A DNA stretch of 64,000 bases from JAWWOL01 sp963797535 (GTDB lineage: Bacteria; Actinomycetota; Actinomycetes; JAWWOL01): NCBI GenBank assembly GCA_963797535.1, contig CAWCPQ010000001.1, positions 3,038,001 to 3,102,000 of the forward strand, read 5' to 3'. Position 1 is the stretch's first letter, and the number at the start of each line of letters is the position of its first letter. The notes beneath the pieces are model-generated. The model had not been told where the DNA came from and made no database searches. It saw only the letters and a list, made by a program, of their open reading frames with translations. A program made the translations under genes and the position numbers. Shown here in pieces: positions 7,610-15,538 of this stretch.

Positions 7610-8624
7610 ATGGTGACGCTGATCGCGGCTCGGCCGGACGGGAGCGGACCGGAGACGGTCCGCCCCCGTACCGGTTCGGCCGGAGCCCGTCGTGTGGGGC
7701 GCTGGCTCGGGATCTACCTCCCGGTGATCCTGGCCAGCTCCTTCATCACCTTCGCCCTGGGTTCGCTCTCCAACGCCAACCCGGCCGCCTCGGTGCTCGG
7801 TGACAACGCAACCCCGCAGGACATCGCGAGGATCAACCATGTGCTCGGCCTGGACCAGGGATTGCTGCAGCAGTACGGCACCTGGTTGTGGCGAGCGCTG
7901 CACGGGGACCTCGGGGTCTCGTACTTCACCGGCATCCCGGTCAGTACGAGCATCTCGCAGCGGCTGCCCGTTGACCTGTCGCTGATCGGCCTGGCGATCC
8001 TGTTCGCGATGGTGGGCGGCGGAGTCGCGGGTCTGCTGGCCGCCACCCATCGGGGCAGCTGGATCGACCGTACGGTGACGGCACTGTGCTCGGCCGGAGC
8101 CACTGTCCCGGCGTTCGTGATCGGCATCGGACTCGTGGTGCTGTTCGCCGTGACGTTCCCGATCCTGCCGTCGAGCGGGTACGTCGGCATCACCGACTGA
8201 TCCGGTCACCTGGTTCACGCACCTCCTGCTGCCCGCGCTGGCCCTGTCGATCGAGCCGGGTGTCCAAGTCGCTCGTCAGCTGCGCACAGCGCTGGTCGAG
8301 GCGATGGAACAGAACTACGTCACCGGTGCGGTCGTACGCGGGCTCAGCGGTCGCCGGATCTTGTTCGTGCACACACTGCGCAACGCAGCCGGTCCGGCGG
8401 TGACCGTGCTCGGGATCAGCTTTGCCCTGCTGATCGGCGGCACGGTCGTGACCGAGCAGGTGTTCTCGTTGCCGGGACTCGGTCAGCTGGTGCTCAACTC
8501 GGCTTCCTCACGAGACGTCCCGGTGGTCCAGGGCGTGCTGCTGGTGACGAGCGTCCTCGTCATCGCGACCAACCTGGTGGTCAACGGGGTTCTCGGCCGG
8601 CTCCGACCGGCGGACAACCGATGA
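7610..8624 (+). pseudogene. ABC transporter permease (DppB-type), frameshifted
   Basis: The two halves join into a normal inner-membrane permease of about 337 residues. The first (7610-8200) ends FPILPSSGYVGITD then TGA. The second resumes one base later with DPVTWFTHLLLPALALSIEP and runs to 8624. The EAA-type loop for the ATPase (LRTALVEAMEQNYVTGAVVRG) lies in the second half. One extra T at 8198, or a programmed +1 shift over GAC-TGA-T, would restore the protein. Because both flanks and the rest of the operon are intact, an error or a recent mutation is more likely than old decay. It starts 2 nt after the binding-protein stop. Confidence 0.85.
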
Positions 8625-9523
8625 GGATCGCCCGCCGGATGATCCGGCTGCGTTCGACCAAGTTCGCTTTGGTCGTCCTGTTCGTCTTGTTCATCATGTC
8701 CGTGTTCGGCACGGCGCTGGCGCCGTACGACCCGCTGGCGCAGGACCCCGCGCACATCCTGTCGGCACCGACCTCGGCGCACTGGCTCGGCACCGACTAC
8801 CTCGGCCGCGACGTGCTGAGCCGGCTGATCGTCGGTACCCGGCTGTCCGTACTCAGCGCGTTCGAGGCCGTGCTGGTCGGGCTGATCATCGGCGCCTCAA
8901 CCGGCATCGCCTCGGTCTTCCTCGGCCGGACGTTCGACTACATCAGCAACCGGCTGGCCGACACGCTGATGACGCTGCCGACGATCGTGTTCGCCGTTGC
9001 AGTGACAGCGGTGCTGGGCAACCAGCTGGTGCCGGCGATGCTCGCCATCGGAGTGATCCTCTCGCCGCTGTTCTTCCGGATCACCCGTGCAGCGACGTTG
9101 GAGTACGGCCGCGCGCAGTACGTCGAGGTGGCGGAGCTGTTCGGCGCCTCGCAGTGGCACATCATCCGAGTTCACGTGCTGCGCAAGGTTTTCCCGACGA
9201 TCGCGGTGACGGCGGCGTCTGCCACGGCGGCCGCCTTGCTGACGGTCTCGTCCCTGACCTTCCTCGGCATAGGCGTCGTACCGCCGGCGCCCACCTGGGG
9301 CGGCGTGCTGGCGAGTGAGCTGGCCTACCTCAGCCTGGCACCGTGGGCTCCGCTCGCGCCGGCCCTGCTGATCATGATGTCCGTCGGCGCCCTCAACCTG
9401 CTGGCCGACGGCATCCGGGACAGCTCGCGCTCCACCCTCGACGCCGTACCCGCCCTGACCACGGTCACCGATGTGAACGAGGAGTTCAGTCATGGCTTTG
9501 CCGCCGACGAGTCTGCTGCCTGA
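8621..9523 (+). CDS. ABC transporter permease (DppC-type)
   Basis: A 300-residue permease with an N-terminal membrane segment (FALVVLFVLFIMSVFGTAL), a periplasmic loop ending AHWLGTDYLGRDVLSRLI that is diagnostic of OppC/DppC proteins, and several further helices. The ATPase-coupling loop is around ARAQYVEVAELFGASQWHI-like residues 160-180. It overlaps the preceding permease by 4 nt (ATGA) and the following ATPase by 32 nt. It should pair with the DppB-type permease to form the import channel. Confidence 0.93.
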   Translation: MRIARRMIRLRSTKFALVVLFVLFIMSVFGTALAPYDPLAQDPAHILSAPTSAHWLGTDYLGRDVLSRLIVGTRLSVLSAFEAVLVGLIIGASTGIASVFLGRTFDYISNRLADTLMTLPTIVFAVAVTAVLGNQLVPAMLAIGVILSPLFFRITRAATLEYGRAQYVEVAELFGASQWHIIRVHVLRKVFPTIAVTAASATAAALLTVSSLTFLGIGVVPPAPTWGGVLASELAYLSLAPWAPLAPALLIMMSVGALNLLADGIRDSSRSTLDAVPALTTVTDVNEEFSHGFAADESAA

Positions 9524-10514
9524 GCTGTCGAAGAGCGACGGATCCGATGCCCAGCAAGCAGTTTTGCGGATCGAGGACCTGCACGTCAGTGTCCACAACT
9601 CCCGGCTCGGCGCCGTGCTCGGCGCCTCGCTGCACGTGGGCAGGGGCGAGTCGGTCGGGCTCGTCGGAGAGTCCGGCAGCGGCAAGACGCTGACCTGCCG
9701 GGCGGCTCTCGGGGTGCTCGGGCCCGGTTGTGCTGTCGAGTCCGGCGTCGTGGAGTTTGACGGCCAGGACGTGACGCGCCTCGACCCGAAGGCCTGGACC
9801 GGGATCCGAGGTCGCCGGGTGGGCGCGGTGTTCCAGGACCCGACGTCCTACCTCAACCCGTCGATCACGGTCGGCCGACAGCTTGCAGAAGTGCTGCGTA
9901 CCAAGCTCGGGCTGAACAAGGAGCGGGCCAAGGCCAAGTCGCTCGAGCTGTTCGAGTCGGTCGGTCTCACCCCGGCGGAGCGGGTGTACGGGCAGCTGCC
10001 GGTGGAGCTGTCCGGCGGCATGCTGCAGCGGGTCATGATCGCGATCGCGGTCTCCTGCGACCCCGAGCTGCTGGTGGCGGACGAGGCTACGACGGCGCTG
10101 GACGTGACGATCCAGGCGGAGATCATCGAGCTGATCCTCAAGCTGAGGGACGAACGTGGCCTCGCGGTGCTGTTCGTCTCGCACGATCTTGCCGTCATCG
10201 CCGAGCTGTGCGACCGCGTGGTCGTGTTCTACGCGGGCGAGGTGGTCGAGACCGGGCCGACGGCTCAGATCCTTGCCGACCCGCGACACCCGTACACCAA
10301 GGCTCTGCTCAAGGTGGCGTCGCTCGGGGACTACGGCCGGCGGGAGCTGGACGTGATCCCCGGCCAGCCGCCGTCGGTCGGCGCCGAGATCGTCGGTTGC
10401 CGGTTCGCCGACCGGTGTGCGCTTGCCGCTGAGGAGTGCCGGAGGGCGCCGATTGCCGTACGCGAGGTCGCTCCCGGTCGCGAGGTTCGTTGCGTACGGG
10501 CGGAGGGCTCATGA
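9492..10514 (+). CDS. ABC transporter ATP-binding protein (DppD/OppD-type)
   Basis: A 340-residue ATPase with all core motifs: Walker A GESGSGKT (about residues 56-63), signature LSGGMLQRVMIAIA, Walker B LLVADEATTALDVT and H-loop SHDL. The C-terminal oligopeptide-transporter domain carries the GCRFADRCALAAEECRR cysteine motif, which binds an Fe-S cluster in some members. The start ATG at 9492 gives a 32-nt overlap with the permease; later starts are possible. The next gene begins at its stop (ATGA). Confidence 0.93.
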   Translation: MALPPTSLLPELSKSDGSDAQQAVLRIEDLHVSVHNSRLGAVLGASLHVGRGESVGLVGESGSGKTLTCRAALGVLGPGCAVESGVVEFDGQDVTRLDPKAWTGIRGRRVGAVFQDPTSYLNPSITVGRQLAEVLRTKLGLNKERAKAKSLELFESVGLTPAERVYGQLPVELSGGMLQRVMIAIAVSCDPELLVADEATTALDVTIQAEIIELILKLRDERGLAVLFVSHDLAVIAELCDRVVVFYAGEVVETGPTAQILADPRHPYTKALLKVASLGDYGRRELDVIPGQPPSVGAEIVGCRFADRCALAAEECRRAPIAVREVAPGREVRCVRAEGS

Positions 10515-11494
10515 GCGCGCCACTGCTGGAGCTGACCGGCATCGAGGTGGTTCTGGGCCGGCGAAGCCGAGCGACCCGCATCCTGTCGGGCGTCTCCCTC
10601 GAGGTCCGGCCCGGCCAGATCGTCGGCGTGATCGGCGAGACCGGCTCGGGCAAGACCACGTTGGCTCGCACCATCGTGGGCCTGATCGATCCGGTCGGCG
10701 GTGAAGTCAAGCACCACGGCGTGAAAACCCTTGCGGGGAAAGGAAGGCAGCGCAGGGCTGCGCGTCGCGAGGGCCGGGTGCAGTTCGTGTTCCAGGACCC
10801 GCTGCGATCGCTCGACCCCGACCAGACCGTGTTCGAGCTGGTCGCGGAAGGGCTGCGGATCCGGGGCGGTCTGACCGACGCGGAGCTGCGGGCCAAGGTG
10901 GTCGGCGGACTGGCGCAGGTCGGGCTCGATGCTGGCCTGCTCGAGCAGGTGCCGGCGCAGATCTCCGGTGGTCAGCGGCAGCGGGTGTCCATCGCGCGTG
11001 CGCTGGTGATGGACCCCGAGCTGTTGATCTGCGACGAGCCGGTGAGCGCCCTGGACGCGTCCAACCGCAACCAGGTGCTGCGGCTGCTGGACGACCTGCG
11101 GACCAGGCTCGGTATCGCGATCATCGTGATCTCCCACGACCTGAGCTCGCTCGCAGGCATCGCCGACCGGGTCGTCGTGCTCTACCGCGGCCGGGTCGTC
11201 GAGGACGGCCCGATCAGCGAGGTGTTCGGTGCCCCGCGGCACCCGTACACCGCTCTGCTGGTCGCCTCGGCGCCCAGCCTCGGGCTGCACCGTCCGCTGT
11301 CACCGCGTCAGCTGCGGCTGCGCTCGGACGAGCCTTCGGTCGGCTCCGGTCCCGGTGCATGTGTGTTCGCGGGGCGCTGCCCGTTCGCGACCGCGGTGTG
11401 CGCGGTGCAGCCACCCGCGGTCGAGCCGGTTGCCGGTTGGCACGTCGCCTGCCACCACCACAACGCCTGGCGGGATCAGGCCACCAGTCGCTAG
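10511..11494 (+). CDS. ABC transporter ATP-binding protein (DppF/OppF-type)
   Basis: A 327-residue ATPase. Walker A is GETGSGKTTL, the signature ISGGQRQRVSIARAL, Walker B LLICDEPVSALDAS and the switch His ISHDLSSL. The C-terminal motif GACVFAGRCPFATAVC is that of the oligopeptide subfamily. I place the start at the ATG overlapping the previous stop rather than at an upstream in-frame ATG at 10436, because the conserved domain begins at residue 4. With the preceding genes it completes a five-component importer. Confidence 0.93.
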   Translation: MSAPLLELTGIEVVLGRRSRATRILSGVSLEVRPGQIVGVIGETGSGKTTLARTIVGLIDPVGGEVKHHGVKTLAGKGRQRRAARREGRVQFVFQDPLRSLDPDQTVFELVAEGLRIRGGLTDAELRAKVVGGLAQVGLDAGLLEQVPAQISGGQRQRVSIARALVMDPELLICDEPVSALDASNRNQVLRLLDDLRTRLGIAIIVISHDLSSLAGIADRVVVLYRGRVVEDGPISEVFGAPRHPYTALLVASAPSLGLHRPLSPRQLRLRSDEPSVGSGPGACVFAGRCPFATAVCAVQPPAVEPVAGWHVACHHHNAWRDQATSR

Positions 11495-11522
11495 TTCTGT
11501 TCATTCACAAGAGGAGTACGTC

Positions 11523-12662
11523 ATGCCCGTCGAGTTCATCGGCCTGGTCAGCACCAACCACGCATCCGAGATCCACGGCGGCGACGGCCCGCTGATCGAC
11601 CGCGCCTACCTGCGCAAGTTCGCCCGCGCGCACGAGGAGTCCGACTTCGACCGCGTCCTCATCGGTTACTCCTCCAGCTCGCCGGACGGGCTGCAGGTCG
11701 CCGCCTACGCCGCCGCGCACACCGAACGGCTGGGCTACCTGGTCGCGCACCGGCCGGGCTTCATCTTCCCGACGGTCGCTGCTCGGTCGTTCGCCTCGCT
11801 CGACCAGTTCGCCGAGGGCCGGATCGCGTTCCACACGATCACCGGCGGCCACGACGTCGAGCAACGCCGCGACGGCGACTACCTGACCAAGGAGCAGCGT
11901 TACCGCCGCAGTGGTGAGTTCCTGCACGTTCTCAAGCAGGCGTGGACTTCTGACGTCCCGTTCTCCTACGACGGCGAGTTCTACACGTTCGACGACTACC
12001 TGTCCGACGTCAAGCCGTACCAGCAGCCGCGGATCCCGATCTACTTCGGCGGCTCGTCCCCGCTGGCGTACGAGATCGGCGGCCGCGAGGCGGACGTCTT
12101 CGCCTTCTTCGCACAGCCCCTCGCCCAGATCGCCGAGGAGTTCGACGCGGTACGGGCTGCCGCCGCGGCCGCTGGCCGTACCGAAGCCCCGCGGTTCAGC
12201 GTGTCCTTCCGACCGATCCTGGGTGCGACGGAGGACCTCGCATGGGAGCGGGCGCACCGGATCCTCAACACCACCAGGGAAAGAGTGGCCGCCGCGACCG
12301 AAGTCAAGGGCTGGCGCGGGTTCGGCGGTGGCGAGGCCTCGCAGGGTTCGCAGCGTCAGCTCGCGGCGGCCGCGCAGGGGGAGCGGCACGACCGGGCCCT
12401 GTTCACGTCGCTGGCAGCAGCCACTGGCGCCGGCGGCAACTCGACCGCGCTGGTGGGCACGCCGGAGACGGTGGCCGCGGCGTTGCTGGACTATGTCGAC
12501 CTCGGTGCGACGACGTTGCTGATCCGCGGCTACGACCCGTACGACGATGCGATCGATTACGGGCGCGAGCTGATTCCGCTCGTACGGGAAGAGGTGCGGC
12601 GTCGTGACGAGGCCGCGGCCAACGGCGCCATCGTGCCGGCGCGCGAGTCGGTCGCGGGGTGA
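11523..12662 (+). CDS. LLM-class FMNH2-dependent monooxygenase (SsuD-like)
   Basis: A 379-residue luciferase-like monooxygenase closely similar to the one at 2852-3976. Both share MISTRHESEIH/LVSTNHASEIH starts, VAHRPGFIFPT, the TGGxDxEQRR motif and the C-terminal TTLLIRGYDP block. RBS AGGAG lies 8-9 nt before the ATG, 28 nt after the ATPase stop, so it is the last gene of the plus-strand sulfur unit. Having one paralogue in each divergent unit suggests two related sulfonate- or sulfone-type substrates, or successive steps. It needs FMNH2 from the reductase at 1648-2145. Confidence 0.92.
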   Translation: MPVEFIGLVSTNHASEIHGGDGPLIDRAYLRKFARAHEESDFDRVLIGYSSSSPDGLQVAAYAAAHTERLGYLVAHRPGFIFPTVAARSFASLDQFAEGRIAFHTITGGHDVEQRRDGDYLTKEQRYRRSGEFLHVLKQAWTSDVPFSYDGEFYTFDDYLSDVKPYQQPRIPIYFGGSSPLAYEIGGREADVFAFFAQPLAQIAEEFDAVRAAAAAAGRTEAPRFSVSFRPILGATEDLAWERAHRILNTTRERVAAATEVKGWRGFGGGEASQGSQRQLAAAAQGERHDRALFTSLAAATGAGGNSTALVGTPETVAAALLDYVDLGATTLLIRGYDPYDDAIDYGRELIPLVREEVRRRDEAAANGAIVPARESVAG

Positions 12663-12682
12663 CGCGTCGCCCGGCCGGGGCG

Positions 12683-12730
12683 TTGTGCGGTAACTCTTCC
12701 ACCGTCTGCGTGGGGTAAGTTTCCGCACAA
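12683..12730. terminator. inverted repeat between convergent genes, possible bidirectional terminator
   Basis: Arms TTGTGCGGTAAC (12683-12694) and GTTTCCGCACAA (12719-12730) match at 11 of 12 positions around a 24-nt loop, exactly between the convergent SsuD-like gene and histidine kinase. There is no T-tract, which is common in actinobacteria. A protein-binding site is the alternative. Confidence 0.5.
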
Positions 12731-12742
12731 GGCGCCTGGCCG

Positions 12743-14204
12743 TTAGCTGACGGAAACCTCGGCGTCTGCGGCGATCTGGGCCGCGGTCAACGGCGGCAGC
12801 CACAGCTCGGCGATCGCGCCGCCGTCGGGAGCGTTGGTCAGCAGCACGCGACCGCCGTGGGTCTCGGCGACCTGGGCGACAATGGCCAGGCCGAGGCCGG
12901 ACCCCGGCAGGGCGCGGGCCTCGTCGGAGCGGTAGAAGCGTTCGAACACGTGCGGCAGCGCATCTTCGGGCACGCCGGGACCGTGGTCGCGTACGGTCAG
13001 CCGTCCGTCAGCGAGCAGCTCGACCTCGACCTCACCGCCCGGCGGCGAGAACTTGCCGGCGTTGTCGAGCAGGTTGTTGACCGCCCGGTCCAGCCGCGGA
13101 GGAACGGCCCGTACGGTCACCGGCGACGTCGCCAGGTGGAACTGCACCTCCGGCCAGTGCCGCCTGGCTCGAGCGACCGCGTGCTCGACGATGCGCTCGT
13201 ACGAGACGTCCTCGAGGTGGACGTCCGGTTCGTCACCGCGGGCCAGCTCGACCACGTCGGCGACGAGGGACGTCAGTTCCTCGAGCTGGGCGATGATGCC
13301 GGCGGTGACCTCTTCACGCATGGACTCCGGCAGCCGGTCGATGTCGGCGAGCACCTCGACGTTGGTCCGCAGCGAGGCGAGCGGGGTGCGCAGCTCGTGG
13401 GAGGCGTCGGCGACCAGCTGGCGCTGGGCGGTCACCGAGTTCTCGAGGGCGGCGAGCATGGAGTCGAACGCACCGGCCAGCCGGCCGAGCTCGTCGCCGC
13501 GCGTCTCCGCGATGCGGTGGGTGAGGTCGCGGGTGGCAGCGATCTCTTCAGCCGCTTTTGTCAATCGTCGTACGGGCCGCAGCGCAGCGCCGGCCAGCAG
13601 GTAGGCCATGCCCGCCGCCAGGCCAAGCCCGATCAGCCCGAAGAACAGAAAGGCCCCGGCCAGATGGCGGACCTCGCGGTCGACGGCGGTCAGCGGAATC
13701 GCCGACCTCGACGGCCACGTCGACGTTCGTGCCAGCAAATCGGCCGGCTACGCCCAACGTGAGCAAGCGCAGATGCACGTGGTTCTGGCCGTCGACGACC
13801 GTCACGTCGCGCATCCGGTAACCGGCGCCGGCCTTGGCGATGGCGATGTCGCGCGCGTCCACCGGCAGGGCGATCTGTCCGGCCTGCGGCGAGCTGGCCT
13901 CTCCGGTCGAGAGCAGGGTCTGGATGTAGGGGCTGATCTCACCAGCCGGAGCGGGGATGATGTTGATGCCGGAGTCCGGCCTGAGCGACACCTGGACTTG
14001 CGCGGCCGCGGCCTTTCCTGCGCGCTGCAGCTGGCTGTCGACGTTGCCGCGCAGCTCGTGCCGTACCTCGTACAGGCCCACTGCGAGGACTCCACCGAGC
14101 GCCACACAGACTGCGACGGTCGCGGCGATGATCATCCGCACCCGCAGCGGGGTGTCCTTCAACCGGTGCCGCGGACCCCGTCGTGGCGCGTCCGCTGCTG
14201 TCAC
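12743..14204 (-). pseudogene. two-component sensor histidine kinase, frameshifted
   Basis: The N-terminal half has a membrane helix (MIIAATVAVCVALGGVLAVG) and an extracytoplasmic sensor region. It changes frame near 13696-13710, after VAVEV. The C-terminal half continues with IPLTAVDREVRHLAG, a second helix, HAMP, the phosphoacceptor ASHELRTPLASLR, N-box VNNLLDNAGKFS, G1 DHGPGVP and G2 GSGLGLAI. All catalytic motifs are intact, so one single-base indel restores a kinase of about 486 residues. It starts with GTG overlapping the regulator stop by 4 nt. The architecture resembles MprB/TcrY-type kinases. Its signal is unknown. Confidence 0.85.
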
Positions 14205-14893
14205 CGTTCCGTCCTCAGCTGATAACCGATGCCACGCACGGTGTGGATCAGCCGCGGCTCACCCTCCGCCTCGGTCTTGCGGCGCAGGTAGCCGACGAAC
14301 ACCTCGAGCGAGTTCGACGCCGGCTCGAGCTCGTAGCCCCAGACCCGGTCCATGATCGTCTCGCGCGGCAGGACCTTTCCGGCGTTGAGCAGCAGCAGCT
14401 CGAGCAGGGCGAACTCGGTCCGGGTCAGCTCGAACGTGCGGTCACCACGGGTGGCCTGCCGTGACTCGAGGTCAAGCGCGAGGTCCTCGAACTCCAGCCG
14501 GGTGGCGTCCTGCTCGACCGGCGCGGAGCGGCGCAGCAGCGCGCGCAGCCGGGCCCGCAGCTCCTCGAGGGCGAACGGCTTGGCCAGGTAGTCGTCGGCG
14601 CCGGCGTCAAGGCCGGCGACCCGGTCGCCCACCTGGTCGCGGGCCGTGAGTACGAGGATGGGCGTTCGGTCGCCCTTGAGCCGCAGCCGCCGGCAGACCT
14701 CGAGGCCGCCGAGAACCGGCATCATCACGTCGAGCACCAGCACGTCGGGATCGAGCTCGGGAATCGCGTCCAAAGCCTTGGCGCCGTTGCTCACGGCGGA
14801 GACCTCGTAGCCGTCGATCGTCAGCGCCCGCGTGAGCGCCGCGCGCAGCTCCGGGTCGTCATCCACGACAAGGACACGGGTGGCTGCAGTCAC
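14201..14893 (-). CDS. OmpR/PhoB-family response regulator
   Basis: A receiver domain (acidic pocket VDDDPE, phosphoacceptor VLVLDVMMP, conserved Lys in DDYLAKPF) is followed by a winged-helix DNA-binding domain ending VRGIGYQL, about 230 residues in all. I choose the GTG at 14893, with GAAGGTG upstream, over the ATG at 14971, because the receiver begins a few residues after it. It is coupled to the histidine kinase by a 4-nt overlap. It is transcribed away from the giant surface-protein gene and could control the neighbouring envelope locus, but no operator was identified. Confidence 0.92.
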   Translation of the reverse strand: MTAATRVLVVDDDPELRAALTRALTIDGYEVSAVSNGAKALDAIPELDPDVLVLDVMMPVLGGLEVCRRLRLKGDRTPILVLTARDQVGDRVAGLDAGADDYLAKPFALEELRARLRALLRRSAPVEQDATRLEFEDLALDLESRQATRGDRTFELTRTEFALLELLLLNAGKVLPRETIMDRVWGYELEPASNSLEVFVGYLRRKTEAEGEPRLIHTVRGIGYQLRTER

Positions 14894-15538
14894 GGTCTGT
14901 TCACCTTCGCCGATCTCGGTCAACGGCGGCAGGAGGGTGCTCGCGATCGCGAAGCCGCTCGTAGTCTGCACGTTATCTCCTGACCGGGCGCGTGACCCCG
15001 CGGCGCTACGAGGGTGTTCTCATGACTCCGCTGAGTATCGAGGCGGCTGATGAACGGCACCTGAAGGCGAACGGGTGGGACCGCTGCGCCGGGCGGGGCC
15101 CCTGATACGGACTTCCGCCGGAAACGCCTTCTTGGAGGGCTCGACGTTGAATTGCCCTGTTCGGGCTGATTAGGGCGTTTTTGGGGATTAGCCCGAATGA
15201 CGGGCTTAGCGGCCGAAATGCCGCCGAGGAGTGAGGCTTTTGCGCCTCCGCCGAGTCACGTTTTCGGTTACGCAACGTCACCCTTGCCTGCGCTCTCCCT
15301 GCACGAACCCAGGTGATCACGCGTGGTAGCCACGCGAACCGGTTGCGCTGCGTGTTGGGAGCACGTACTGTGGAGCACGGCCTAGGGGTGGCCATGGGGC
15401 GGGGGCTTCGGGTTATCACTCGGCTTGTGCTGAACCTGACTTGAGCAATTTTCGTATCGGGTTCGTGCTTTTCCGACTCTGTCGTCGGTGGGCTAGCCGC
15501 ACACCTTCCGACTGACCCAGCGAGATGCCCGGAGCGAC
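14894..15538. other. 645-nt intergenic region rich in hairpins
   Basis: No convincing gene is present. It separates the minus-strand regulator from the giant plus-strand gene. Several stem-loops lie on the plus strand. GCCCT/AGGGC (about 15150-15172) is followed by GTTTTT and looks like a terminator or attenuator. AGCCCG/CGGGCT lies around 15190-15206. GCGGC/GCCGC and GAGG/CCTC hairpins follow to about 15255. The GGAG before the ATG at 15539 is the ribosome binding site. A long structured leader for the giant gene is possible; I match it to no known riboswitch. Confidence 0.4.
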
